From: Candidatus Acidulodesulfobacterium ferriphilum
GTDB lineage: Bacteria; SZUA-79; Acidulodesulfobacterales; Acidulodesulfobacteraceae
Length of the DNA stretch: 64,000 nucleotides
Assembly (NCBI GenBank): GCA_004195035.1
Contig: SGBD01000003.1
Coordinates: forward strand, 62,001-126,000
Reading direction: 5' to 3'
In this document: one piece after another, positions 10,145-19,441 of the stretch
How positions within the stretch are numbered: position 1 is the first letter of the stretch
How the letters are laid out: each line of letters opens with the position of its first letter
Made by a program: the position numbers and the translations under genes
Notes under the pieces: model-generated
Database searches by the model: none
What the model was told of the DNA's origin: nothing
What the model saw: the letters and a program-made list of their open reading frames with translations, nothing else

Positions 10145-10526
10145 TATCGCTTTTTTAATTATAAATTTAATTGGAGCGGTGTTTGCCGTTGATTTAATCG
10201 TTAGAGTATCAAACGGCTATGTAGGGTTTGGTTTTCAATGGCTCGGAATAATTGTAGTCGTATTGTATTCATTGTGGATAAGGTATTTCATCAGGGAAAA
10301 TATCTTAAATAAAATAAAGTTTTTCAAATACGGCGGGATATCCAGACCTTATATGGCGGCGGCGATGTTTTTTTTATTCGTTGCAATGATATTCGACTTG
10401 TCGGGAAAGGAAAGGGTTGCCAACGGTTTTGCAATTATTGTTTATTATTTTTTAATTGAAACCGTTATTATTGAAATGATAAACATTAGGAAAAAAGAAA
10501 ATACGGAAGAAAAGGAGGACGCTTAG
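10134..10526 (+). CDS. Small integral membrane protein, four predicted helices
   Basis: A 130-residue protein with four hydrophobic segments (about residues 3-22, 27-48, 62-82 and 88-115) and a charged C-terminal tail (INIRKKENTEEKEDA). No family is recognised. It starts at an ATG with GAGAGG just upstream, inside the last codons of the preceding 832-residue protein (11-base overlap), and ends 3 bases before the DUF2079 gene, so it is tightly coupled in translation. The arrangement suggests an accessory subunit of the membrane glycan machinery encoded around it. This is inferred from context only. Confidence 0.7.
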   Translation: MRNNIAFLIINLIGAVFAVDLIVRVSNGYVGFGFQWLGIIVVVLYSLWIRYFIRENILNKIKFFKYGGISRPYMAAAMFFLFVAMIFDLSGKERVANGFAIIVYYFLIETVIIEMINIRKKENTEEKEDA

Positions 10527-10529
10527 GTT

Positions 10530-12062
10530 TTGCCGGCAATGAATCCAGACAGCAGGTTTATCAGGCTAAAAGAAATGTTTAAAAATAACCTTACCCCTTT
10601 AATATTTTGCGTTTTATATACCGCAATATTTTCTATCGCCACGATTTTAAGATACGAAACATTCAATGCGGCGATAATGGACCTTGGCGCCGAAATGCAC
10701 GAACTGTTTCTTATTTCCAGAGGTTATCTTTATTTTTTTAATGCTAACGGGAGTTTAAGCAATGTAAGTGTTTTAGCGGGATATTTCGAAATTCTTTACA
10801 TCCCGTTAGGGTTTATTTATAAAGTCATCCCGCATGTTTCTTTTTTTCTGATTCTGCAGTCGTTTCTCATCGGGATAAGCGCATTTCCTTTTTATTACAT
10901 AAGCAGGGATTTGCTCGGAAATAAATGGGGATTTATAGGACCGCTCCTTATTCTTTTTAACCCCCAAATACATACCGGAAATATGGACGATTTCCATATT
11001 TCGGTTTTTTATGTTTCGTTTATAAGTTTTGCTTTATATTTTGCTTTAAAAAGAAGGATATTTCTTTTATACCTGTTTTCCTTTTTAGTTTTGGTTACTA
11101 AAATGGATTCTTTTATCTACCTAACGTCTATAGCCGTTTTTATGTTTATTCTCGACTATAAAAAGAAACATGTATTTATAATGTTAACCGTTGCATGGGC
11201 ATACGGTTTTTTCACCCTGTTTTTATTGCCTCATATTCAAGGAAACTTAACAGGGGGATGGGCGGCAGGCACCGATCACCCCGTGTACTTAATACTTACA
11301 GAGGGCATTAAATATCTTAAGGCGTTTAATTTAGTTGGTTTAGCTTCCACCGTCGTCAGTCCTTTGTTCCAAAATATCAAATATAATTTCAGGTTTTTGT
11401 TGTATTTGCTTGCCGCTCTGGGCTTTATGCCGTTATTTTCAAAAAAAATGCTAGCGGTTACGGTTCTGCCTTTGCTTGTCTGCTGGTTAGTCAGCTTTTA
11501 CCCAAATCATTTTTATTATTATGAGCCCTTTCTTATCTTTCAGTATTCGTATTTTACCGTTCCTTTTTTTGTATTAGCCGCGATTTACGGATTGAAAAAC
11601 GTATCCGGTTTTATAAGCAAGTTGAAAGTTGGATTTTTAAGAGAGCGTTTTAATATAATTTTTGCGGTATCGATACTAATTTTAACGGTCTTGATTCAAA
11701 ATTATTCGTCTATTTCGAATTTCGGTTTATTTAACATATTTAACATGCAGAATTACGAGTATAAAAACGGTATGCACCCCGGAAGCCTTCGTAAAGCTTT
11801 TGAAGCGATAAAATCGGAATATTCCGTTTCGGCTTCTAATTTTATAGGCTCGCATTTATACAAAAGGTATTTTATTGCATTATTTCCCGACGACATTAAT
11901 CATGTAGATTACATCGCATTTTCAACATGTTACTTTATTCCCTACAATAAAAAAAGAGACCTTAAGTTATTAAATACATTTGATACCCTTAAAAATTCAG
12001 GGCGATATAATGTTGTTTATAAAAAGGGGTGTAATACGATTATAAAACTTAAAACAAGATAA
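10530..12062 (+). CDS. DUF2079 family membrane protein
   Basis: A 510-residue polytopic membrane protein that matches the DUF2079 group: an early FNAAIMDLGAEMHELF segment, then FPFYYISRDLLGNKWG and the loop LFNPQIHTGNMDDFH, followed by about ten more hydrophobic segments and a soluble C-terminal part. DUF2079 proteins resemble GT-C glycosyltransferases such as the PMT/ArnT type, in which a first-loop acidic residue is catalytic. Function has not been shown. An AGGAGG site at 10513-10518 favours the TTG at 10530 over the ATG at 10539. It closes the rightward surface-glycan unit and converges on the flippase gene. Confidence 0.8.
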   Translation: MPAMNPDSRFIRLKEMFKNNLTPLIFCVLYTAIFSIATILRYETFNAAIMDLGAEMHELFLISRGYLYFFNANGSLSNVSVLAGYFEILYIPLGFIYKVIPHVSFFLILQSFLIGISAFPFYYISRDLLGNKWGFIGPLLILFNPQIHTGNMDDFHISVFYVSFISFALYFALKRRIFLLYLFSFLVLVTKMDSFIYLTSIAVFMFILDYKKKHVFIMLTVAWAYGFFTLFLLPHIQGNLTGGWAAGTDHPVYLILTEGIKYLKAFNLVGLASTVVSPLFQNIKYNFRFLLYLLAALGFMPLFSKKMLAVTVLPLLVCWLVSFYPNHFYYYEPFLIFQYSYFTVPFFVLAAIYGLKNVSGFISKLKVGFLRERFNIIFAVSILILTVLIQNYSSISNFGLFNIFNMQNYEYKNGMHPGSLRKAFEAIKSEYSVSASNFIGSHLYKRYFIALFPDDINHVDYIAFSTCYFIPYNKKRDLKLLNTFDTLKNSGRYNVVYKKGCNTIIKLKTR

Positions 12063-12076
12063 ACATGGATAACCCT

Positions 12077-13495
12077 TTATTTTGACGCCATAAAGGTTTT
12101 AATTTCGTTTAAATCTTTTTTAGTAATAGTTTTTAATACCAGAGATAAAATAAAATAAACAGCCGCTCCTATAATTATACTTAAAATCAGACCTTGATTT
12201 AATATAATTACAATAATAGCCATTAAACTTGCGGATAAAACGACCTTTATTAAATTTAACAAATTAATTTCCATTTTTATCTGGCTTTTAGTTATAAAAA
12301 TGAGTAAAAGCATAACCACAAGCTCGATTGACAGGAATAAAATAGCGGCGCCGTAGATTCCAAAATATCTTATTAATAAATAACCGGATATAAGTCCGTA
12401 TAATGAGGATAATAAACCGACTTTAATAATGCCTGTTTTTAGGTTTTTTACCGTTAAATATCCTATCATAATTGAGCCTAAAGTGCCAAAAATTATGGAA
12501 ATAGCCATAATTTTCAAAAGATGTGCAACAAATATAAATTTTATCCCTAAAATTAAATTTATTAAATTATGACTTATAGCGAAAATTCCAAAACTTGCCG
12601 GTATTGCAAATGTATAGCCAAATCTTAATAATTCATTTATTATATTCTTTTCTTTATTAATATCTTTATTGTTTACAACGGATTTAATCACGGGCAGGGA
12701 AGCATTTGACATTAAGTGAAAAAGCGTAAAAATAAAAAAAATAAATTTATATGATATATAGTAATAGCCTATATCTTTATTTGTATTAAAAATTTTTAAA
12801 AATATAATAGGAAGAGATCCGTATATAAAAAACAATCCAGACATAATTCCAAACGGCAGCCCTTTTTTTAATGTTATCCAAAATTTATTTAAACCGAATC
12901 TGAATGAAGCGATAAATTTTCTTATATATAAGAATTGAATTAAAGATATTATAAAATTTGAACCTAATAAAATTATTGCGGCGAGAAAATAATAACTTTT
13001 ATCTAAAACCAGCAAATATAATAAAGTTATATAAAGCGTTTTTCCTATTAAATTTGAAATTGAAAACAAAAAATTTTTTTCAAGTCCGGTTATAGCCCAA
13101 CTTACCGAAATGGAATTAATCAGCGGTAAAAAAGCAAATACATAAAGTATTTCTTTTTGAACATGGCCGAATTTTAATATATTAACTAAAAACAGTATAA
13201 CTATAAAGGAAAATGTTGATAAAATTATGTTTGCCGATACAATATTATTAACAATAAAATTTACATTTTCTATATTATTTGAAACTTCTATCATCCCGTA
13301 TTGCGATAAACCTAAGTCTGCAAATATAATAAAATATTGAACAAATGTTAAGCCGAAGGCAAAATCGCCGTAAACGGAAGAGCCTAATCTTTTGATGATA
13401 ATAATATTAATTAAAAGAGAAAATATTATTATTATAATCCTGGATAAATAGAGAAATCCAAGATTTTTTATAAATCTTTGTTTATTCGATATCAA
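12077..13495 (-). CDS. Oligosaccharide flippase family protein (Wzx-like)
   Basis: A 472-residue protein made almost entirely of hydrophobic segments (about 12-14), with the N-terminal layout of polysaccharide-export flippases of the MVF/MATE superfamily (NLGFLYLSRIIIIIFSLLIN, LGSSVYGDFAFGLTFVQYF). Such proteins move undecaprenyl-linked oligosaccharides across the cytoplasmic membrane. It is the last gene of a leftward set (hddA, hddC, GT2-GT4 fusion, flippase), so it probably exports the heptose-containing unit those genes build. It converges with the DUF2079 gene, with 14 bases between the stop codons and no obvious terminator. Confidence 0.85.
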   Translation of the reverse strand: MISNKQRFIKNLGFLYLSRIIIIIFSLLINIIIIKRLGSSVYGDFAFGLTFVQYFIIFADLGLSQYGMIEVSNNIENVNFIVNNIVSANIILSTFSFIVILFLVNILKFGHVQKEILYVFAFLPLINSISVSWAITGLEKNFLFSISNLIGKTLYITLLYLLVLDKSYYFLAAIILLGSNFIISLIQFLYIRKFIASFRFGLNKFWITLKKGLPFGIMSGLFFIYGSLPIIFLKIFNTNKDIGYYYISYKFIFFIFTLFHLMSNASLPVIKSVVNNKDINKEKNIINELLRFGYTFAIPASFGIFAISHNLINLILGIKFIFVAHLLKIMAISIIFGTLGSIMIGYLTVKNLKTGIIKVGLLSSLYGLISGYLLIRYFGIYGAAILFLSIELVVMLLLIFITKSQIKMEINLLNLIKVVLSASLMAIIVIILNQGLILSIIIGAAVYFILSLVLKTITKKDLNEIKTFMASK

Positions 13496-13517
13496 AATTC
13501 AACCCATTTTGATTAAT

Positions 13518-15674
13518 TTATGGCTTATTTAAATCTAAAATATCTAAAAAAATGTTTTTAGCCGTTTCTTTAAAAAAATGTTTTTTAATATAAGCCGTTT
13601 CTTTTTCGCTCATTAATTTAAACAGCGATTCACTGTTATATATCTTTATTACTTCAGCCGCAAATTGTTTTGCATCGTCTATCGGTTTTATTGTTTTTTG
13701 GATGTCCGGCATGCCTTCGATTCCAAAAGATGTTGACACAACGGGGACTCCGTAATACATAGCTTCGACGGTTTTTCCTTTAACGCCCGCCCCATATCTT
13801 AAGGGTATTATTGCAATTCTTGCGTTGCCGTATAAATTTTTTAATTCTTTATCGTCCACATAGCCTTTAATCATAATGTTATGTCCGTTATCCATATTCC
13901 TTAAGATATCAGGCGGATTAGATCCGGCTGAAATGAGCCTCGCATCTTTTATATTTTTTATTATTAAAGGAAAAATTTCTCTTAAAAACCATAAAATTCC
14001 GTCAACATTCGGGGTATGATTAAACCCCCCTACGAAAAGAATATCTTTTCTTTCGGTAAAGTCTTTATTTGTTAAATTAAAATTATCATAAAAGAAAGGC
14101 GGAACAACTTTTGTTTTTTTGCCGGATGAATTATTATCTATAATAATTTTTTCATTAATGCTGGGTGTCAATATTAAGTCGGCTTTATTAAATACACTAA
14201 ATTCTATTTTTTTCCATTTTTCGGATTCTTTCAGTATGGCAGGTTCTTTTTCCGTTTCATATCTCCTAAGCCCTCTTATATAATGTAAATCATGTCCATA
14301 ATACAGCACCTTGGCTTTTGAACAGGTTTTAATCAAATCCATATATTTTACGGCTATATCCGGGCGGCTCAGAAGCGCGAAATCAAAATATTTTGCGTTT
14401 TCTTTTATCCACTTCTTAAAGTTGTTATAATAGTATTTGCCGTATAAGATTTCTATGCCCATATTTTCTAATTTTTGGGCGTATATCGCATCATATCGGA
14501 AGTCGTCGGGCATAAATTTAACATTTAAACCTAACTCGCAAAAAAGTTCCAGATATTGATATATCGTTTTTGAACCCGCGTCCTGGTCCGGCGTCGGAAT
14601 GCGATGGTCTATGATTAAAATAGTTTTTTTATTAAAAGACCTGTCCCTTGCCAAAAAAAAATCCTTATCCTTGCTAAAATGTTCTTTTTCTAAGATTTTG
14701 TTCCATTTTTTATAAAACGCTTTTTTATTGGCAAGTAAATGAGGCGCGTTATTGCCGTGGGAAATATTTTCAAAATGAACTATTGTCGATTTAGGTTGAT
14801 AAAGAACTTTATAGCCATGCTTTCTCGCTTCAAATGCCAAATCCGAATCCTCATAATAACTCGGAGCAAACCTTTCGTCAAAACCGCCGATATCATCCCA
14901 CAATTTTTTTTTAATCATTATTGAACATCCTGAAACATAATCAACTTCTTTTATGTAATTATACCGGTATTTCTCAGGTTCATCGCCGTTGCCGTAACTT
15001 GCCGACGACCCGTCTTTCCATATTATTCCGCCTGCTTCTTGAAGAATGCCGTTTGGGTATATAATTTTAGAACCTACAATACCTATTTTTTCATCGCTTT
15101 CAATTAATTCTAAAAGATATTTTAAATAATCGGATTGAATATTGGTATCGTTATTTAACAGCAATATGTATTTCCCGTTTGCAAACTTAGACGCGTTATT
15201 GCAATTTTTTAAAAACCCGATATTTTTTTTATTTCTGATTATTTTTATGTTTTTAACATAAGTTTCAATATTTTTAGTTTCATCGGTCGAATTGTCATCG
15301 GCAACTATTACTTCATAAGGAATATCTTTAATATTTTCCATTAAGGAATTTAAACAGGAAAAGGTGTAATCCAATTTATTATATACGGGAATAATTATTG
15401 ATACCGAGGGGTCTTTGAATATGGGAAAATCAAAATGTTTTTCTCCGAAATCTTTAATATTGTAAGTTTTTATATCAATTTTTTTTAAATCTGAATCTTT
15501 AGCAAGGAAAATAATCAGTTTATTTTTTATTACTTGAAAATCCCCTCTTTTGAGATACTTATATGAATTTTTTATTTTTAATAAAAATTTTTTAGGATTT
15601 AATATTATAAAAGATATAAAACTACTGAAAGTGTTTATAAATTGTTTTGATTTATCTAATATTTTAAATTTCAT
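13518..15674 (-). CDS. Two-domain glycosyltransferase (GT2 + GT4 fusion)
   Basis: A 718-residue fusion. Residues about 85-330 form a GT2 domain (SIIIPVYNKLDYTFSCL, VADDNSTDET, DXD-type LLLNNDTNI, and YYEDSDLAFEARKHGYK). Residues about 350-715 form a GT4-like domain (LFVGGFNHTPNVDGILWFL, IIPLRYGAGVKGKTVEAMYY, GVPVVSTSFGIEGMP). Such fusions add two sugars in succession or make a repeating disaccharide. A basic N-terminal stretch of about 80 residues precedes the GT2 domain. It lies between hddC and the flippase in one leftward unit, so a heptose is a plausible substrate. Confidence 0.85.
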   Translation of the reverse strand: MKFKILDKSKQFINTFSSFISFIILNPKKFLLKIKNSYKYLKRGDFQVIKNKLIIFLAKDSDLKKIDIKTYNIKDFGEKHFDFPIFKDPSVSIIIPVYNKLDYTFSCLNSLMENIKDIPYEVIVADDNSTDETKNIETYVKNIKIIRNKKNIGFLKNCNNASKFANGKYILLLNNDTNIQSDYLKYLLELIESDEKIGIVGSKIIYPNGILQEAGGIIWKDGSSASYGNGDEPEKYRYNYIKEVDYVSGCSIMIKKKLWDDIGGFDERFAPSYYEDSDLAFEARKHGYKVLYQPKSTIVHFENISHGNNAPHLLANKKAFYKKWNKILEKEHFSKDKDFFLARDRSFNKKTILIIDHRIPTPDQDAGSKTIYQYLELFCELGLNVKFMPDDFRYDAIYAQKLENMGIEILYGKYYYNNFKKWIKENAKYFDFALLSRPDIAVKYMDLIKTCSKAKVLYYGHDLHYIRGLRRYETEKEPAILKESEKWKKIEFSVFNKADLILTPSINEKIIIDNNSSGKKTKVVPPFFYDNFNLTNKDFTERKDILFVGGFNHTPNVDGILWFLREIFPLIIKNIKDARLISAGSNPPDILRNMDNGHNIMIKGYVDDKELKNLYGNARIAIIPLRYGAGVKGKTVEAMYYGVPVVSTSFGIEGMPDIQKTIKPIDDAKQFAAEVIKIYNSESLFKLMSEKETAYIKKHFFKETAKNIFLDILDLNKP

Positions 15675-15704
15675 GCGTTAGTTTATTAAACCAATTTTTT
15701 AAAA

Positions 15705-16442
15705 TTATATAAAAAAATGCTTAAGAATAGCCTTAGCCCGTTCGTAATCTTCAGGCACTCCAATATCTATGAAACAGCCGTTAAAATTAATGCCGTAGAA
15801 TTTGCCGCAACCATAGTATCTTTCTATAATATCTTTCTCAAAAGAAAAAGGATAAGAATTTTCTATATTATCTAAAAAAGATTTGTTTAAAATATAAATT
15901 CCCCCATTGATAAAGCCCGACATAACATGGCCATGACCTTTTTCGAGGAACTTCATAATTTTGTCGGTTATGTCTATTTCTATAAAACCGTACCTGTCTG
16001 AATTTTCCATTTTTTTAAGGGCAATCGTTAAGGCGGAGTTTTTATTTCTATGAAATTCGTATAATTTTTTAATATCGATATTAAAAAAGGTGTCCCCGTT
16101 TAATATTAGTATTTCATTATCCCCGCCAAATTTATTTATTGCATTTTTTATAGCTCCGCCCGTGCCGAGCGGCTTATCCTCTATTGCATATTTCAGGTTT
16201 AAAATTCCGTATTTATTTCCATAATAATCTATTATACGCTCGTGCTTATAACCAACCGATAGAATCAATTCTTCGATGCCCGCGCCCTGATTTAAAATAT
16301 AATCGAATAAGTAAGATAGAAAAGGCTTTCCGTTGATATCGGCCATAGGCTTAGGGATGTCGCTAATAACGCTTCTAAGCCTTGTGCCGAAGCCGCCGGC
16401 AAGGATTAATGCTTTTTCGGGTATATTAATTATATTCGACAT
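15705..16442 (-). CDS. hddC: D-glycero-alpha-D-manno-heptose 1-phosphate guanylyltransferase-like nucleotidyltransferase
   Basis: A 245-residue sugar-1-phosphate nucleotidyltransferase with the NTP-binding start ALILAGGFGTRLRSV, the KPM box (ISDIPKPMADINGKPFL), LGTGGAIKNAI and the metal-binding LILNGDTFF. HddC makes GDP-D-glycero-alpha-D-manno-heptose from the 1-phosphate. The assignment rests on its position 45 bases downstream of a clear hddA homologue. Sequence alone would also allow another hexose- or heptose-1-phosphate nucleotidyltransferase. Length and motif order fit the family. Both heptose genes precede the glycosyltransferase and flippase genes in the same direction, which gives a pathway from sugar activation to export. 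Confidence 0.8.
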   Translation of the reverse strand: MSNIINIPEKALILAGGFGTRLRSVISDIPKPMADINGKPFLSYLFDYILNQGAGIEELILSVGYKHERIIDYYGNKYGILNLKYAIEDKPLGTGGAIKNAINKFGGDNEILILNGDTFFNIDIKKLYEFHRNKNSALTIALKKMENSDRYGFIEIDITDKIMKFLEKGHGHVMSGFINGGIYILNKSFLDNIENSYPFSFEKDIIERYYGCGKFYGINFNGCFIDIGVPEDYERAKAILKHFFI

Positions 16443-16487
16443 ATTGTTAAATTTAGTAAGGATAGAATCTAACGGCGTTCACTTTTA

Positions 16488-17513
16488 TTAAATTTTCCAG
16501 CTTAATGCTCCATGATTAGAAAAAAGAAATCTTCTAAATTCTCCTTGAAACCTTTGAAGCGAATTTATCACATCGTATCTTGCATTTTGGGGGCAGTAAA
16601 GCATCATAAACCCGCCGCCGCCGGCTCCGGATAATTTTCCGCCCAAGGCGCCGGCCTTTTTCGCGGCTTGGTATATTTCGTCTATAACGGGATTTGTTAT
16701 TTCATTCGTCATTTTTTTCTTATACTTCCACCCAAAATCTAATATTTCTCCTAATTCGTTTAGATTGCCTTTGAGGAGGGCTTCTTTCATCAACACTGCC
16801 TGCTCTTTAAGCTTATGCATAGCTTCTATGGATTTTTTATTTTTGTCGTTGACATTTTTTATCTGGCTTGCGATTATTTCGGAAGACAGTCTCGATGTTC
16901 CGGTATAAAATAGCAGTATGTTGTTTTCAAGCTCGTTTATATATTTCTGTTTAATGCGCAAAGGATTTACTATAACCTTGCCGTTGCCGTAAAATTCCAT
17001 AAAGTTGAAACCGCCGAACGCCGCCGCATAATGATCCTGTTTTCCGCCCGTCATGCCGATATCTATTCTTTCTATTTCGTAAGCGAGATGGGACACATCG
17101 TATTCGCCTAAGGGGAGGTTCAGCCATTCGGCAAAGGCGCTCAATATTGCAACAATAAGCGTAGAAGAAGAGCCAAGCCCTGAGCCTGGGGGAACATCTA
17201 CATATGTGGTAAGTTTAAATGCCAACGGCTTTTTTGTAAAATCTCTTACAATTCTGTTATATACACCCTTTAAAAGGTCCAGATTGCCATCTATATCCAA
17301 TTTTTTAGTTAACGGAATTTCTATAAGTTTATTGCTATCTACGGAGTTTAAGACGATTTTATTATCCTTATCGAGGGGTTCGATAGCAGCGTAGGCGAAC
17401 ATAGTAACGGTAGCATTTAAAATCATACCGGAATAAATGTCGCAATACGGACTTACATCTGTCCCGCCTCCCGCAAGACCTAATCTTAATGGAGCTTTTG
17501 AACGAATAATCAT
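16488..17513 (-). CDS. hddA: D-glycero-alpha-D-manno-heptose 7-phosphate kinase (GHMP kinase)
   Basis: A 341-residue GHMP kinase beginning MIIRSKAPLRLGLAGGGTDV, the sequence characteristic of HddA-type heptose kinases, with the ATP loop PPGSGLGSSSTLIV near residue 107 and the C-terminal glycine motif GGKLSGAGGGGFMML near residue 295. It phosphorylates sedoheptulose-derived heptose 7-phosphate at C1 to give the 1,7-bisphosphate. Removal of the 7-phosphate (GmhB) and isomerisation (GmhA) are also needed. Neither gene is visible in this window. It is the first gene of the leftward unit, divergent from the membrane protein at 17630, with 116 bases between them. Confidence 0.88.
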   Translation of the reverse strand: MIIRSKAPLRLGLAGGGTDVSPYCDIYSGMILNATVTMFAYAAIEPLDKDNKIVLNSVDSNKLIEIPLTKKLDIDGNLDLLKGVYNRIVRDFTKKPLAFKLTTYVDVPPGSGLGSSSTLIVAILSAFAEWLNLPLGEYDVSHLAYEIERIDIGMTGGKQDHYAAAFGGFNFMEFYGNGKVIVNPLRIKQKYINELENNILLFYTGTSRLSSEIIASQIKNVNDKNKKSIEAMHKLKEQAVLMKEALLKGNLNELGEILDFGWKYKKKMTNEITNPVIDEIYQAAKKAGALGGKLSGAGGGGFMMLYCPQNARYDVINSLQRFQGEFRRFLFSNHGALSWKI

Positions 17514-17612
17514 GGTTTTGGTTTTATTTATAATTTAAGATTAACATGTTAAAGATAAAAAATAAAGGCGCAATATTAAAATTTTAATAATTTTTCGATT
17601 GCCCTATTAAAA

Positions 17613-17623
17613 TTTGGTATAAT
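17613..17623 (+). promoter_or_regulatory. Extended -10 promoter for a probably leaderless transcript
   Basis: TATAAT at 17618-17623 is preceded by TG plus one base (extended -10). The -35 region is weak (TCGATT 17 bases upstream). Only six bases separate the -10 hexamer from the ATG at 17630, so transcription would start at or next to the start codon and no Shine-Dalgarno could be used. Confidence 0.6.
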
Positions 17624-17629
17624 TTTATA

Positions 17630-19432
17630 ATGAAAAAATCAAAAAATCTTACCGCGAAAAAATCAAAAAACACTGCATTGTTGATTAATATATCGGTGTT
17701 TTTTATATATTTAACTGCTTCGGTTGTTCTGTTCGGCTTTCCCGCGCTTTTAGCGCCAAAAACACGATTTATCGGCGCGAGCGCAGACTCGACTCTTTTT
17801 ATTTGGCTTTTAGAGTGGTGGCCTTATGCGTTATCGCATCACTTAAACCCCTTTATGACGGCGTATATGTGGGAACCGCAGGGCATAAAAAGCCTTTTAT
17901 GGATAAATGCGATACCCGGTCTAAGCCTTTTATTTTCGCCCGTAACGCTTGTATTCGGACCGATAGTATCCAACAATGTAATAGCCGTTATCAGCCCCGC
18001 CGTTTCGTCTTTTTTCGCCTACCTGCTCATAAAATACCTGACGAAATCGCCGTTAGCCGCCGCCTTTGGCGGCTACTTTTACGGATTTTCTCCTTACGCT
18101 TTTACCAATGTGGACATGAATCTTTATTTTATCTGTTTGATTCCGCTATTGATTTATTTATTTTTCCTTGGCTTAGATAATAAAATCAATAAATTATTTT
18201 ATATAGCCGCAACATCGATATGTATAGCTTTAGAATTTTTAATTTCCGCCGAAATATTTACCACAATGACATTCTTTGGCTTTTTAAGTCTTATAACGGG
18301 ATTATTTATATTCAAAACCGGTCGAAGAAGACTCGCCGGCTTTATTCCCTATGTATCGGTAAGCTACCTCATATCTTTTATCTTGATAAGCCCTTTCCTT
18401 TACAACATGATTTCGACGATACGATATGCCCCGAAATATCCATTAAGCGCCATGCTGTATTCTGTAAATTTAATAAATGTGGTAATACCCGCGCCTATTA
18501 TTTTTATCGGCGGAGGTTTATTTGCGGGCACGGGCTTTAAACTAATGCAGGATATTTCCTATATGGGGATTTTTATTATTTTACTTTTGATATTTTATAT
18601 GAAGGATAACCTGAAAACGCAAGCCGGAAAGTTTTTAATTATTATGTTTTCCGTTGTTTTTATTTTTTCGCTTGGTCCTTATCTTCATATAATAAATGTT
18701 AATGCCGGTTTGCCATTGCCGTGGTTTATTTTTTACGGGATGCCTTTAATCCAGAAAGCCGTGCCGATAAGGTTTATGTTGTATGCTTACTTATTTATAA
18801 GCATCATTGTGGGATATTTTGTCTCGCAATCGAGTAAATCCGGCAAAAAAATTAAGATAATGAGCTACTCCGTTGTTTTTTTATCTATTTTGTCGATTAT
18901 CCCGACTCAGTATTTTTTCGAGTCAGATACCCATACGCCAAAATTTTTTTTAAACGGCGTTTACAAAAAATACTTAAAAAGAGGTTCGAATGTATTAATA
19001 ATTCCGTTTTCCAATGACGGCTATTCTCTTGCATATCAGGCGGAAACGGGATATTACTTCAAATTGGCGGGGGGTTATTATGACTTTATTCAGGGGTCAT
19101 ATACACGGAATCCGGTATTTAATATCTTAATAGGGGACAGGGGCGTAAAAAAGGCCGGCAACTGCGATAAGTATGCGTTAAAATATTTTCTTGCCTCTCA
19201 TAGCGTTCATTATATAATTATAATAAGAGGCAAAATGTCCAACATGGCTAATTACAATATGTATCACCCATATGAATCATTTAAAAATTTAGTCGGCGTT
19301 TTAAATTTAAAACCGAAAATGATAAACGGGGTAGCATTGTATAATGTTCATAAAAGATTGCTCGAAAATAAAGGAAAGATTTATAAAGATTATGTGAAAT
19401 ATTGCAAAACTAAAACTTTAAGAACTAAATAA
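17630..19432 (+). CDS. Polytopic membrane protein, GT-C glycosyltransferase-like
   Basis: A 600-residue protein with a basic N-terminus (MKKSKNLTAKKSKN), about 11-12 membrane segments over residues 17-430 and a soluble C-terminal domain of about 170 residues. The first large loop (TRFIGASADSTLFIWLLEWW) holds acidic and aromatic residues in the position where GT-C enzymes carry their catalytic acid. The layout resembles the GT-C-like proteins earlier in the window. The donor would be a lipid-linked sugar, acting at the periplasmic face. This is inferred from topology. The GT4 gene follows by 9 bases. The promoter suggests a leaderless mRNA. Confidence 0.68.
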   Translation: MKKSKNLTAKKSKNTALLINISVFFIYLTASVVLFGFPALLAPKTRFIGASADSTLFIWLLEWWPYALSHHLNPFMTAYMWEPQGIKSLLWINAIPGLSLLFSPVTLVFGPIVSNNVIAVISPAVSSFFAYLLIKYLTKSPLAAAFGGYFYGFSPYAFTNVDMNLYFICLIPLLIYLFFLGLDNKINKLFYIAATSICIALEFLISAEIFTTMTFFGFLSLITGLFIFKTGRRRLAGFIPYVSVSYLISFILISPFLYNMISTIRYAPKYPLSAMLYSVNLINVVIPAPIIFIGGGLFAGTGFKLMQDISYMGIFIILLLIFYMKDNLKTQAGKFLIIMFSVVFIFSLGPYLHIINVNAGLPLPWFIFYGMPLIQKAVPIRFMLYAYLFISIIVGYFVSQSSKSGKKIKIMSYSVVFLSILSIIPTQYFFESDTHTPKFFLNGVYKKYLKRGSNVLIIPFSNDGYSLAYQAETGYYFKLAGGYYDFIQGSYTRNPVFNILIGDRGVKKAGNCDKYALKYFLASHSVHYIIIIRGKMSNMANYNMYHPYESFKNLVGVLNLKPKMINGVALYNVHKRLLENKGKIYKDYVKYCKTKTLRTK

Positions 19433-19441
19433 AAAAAATAA

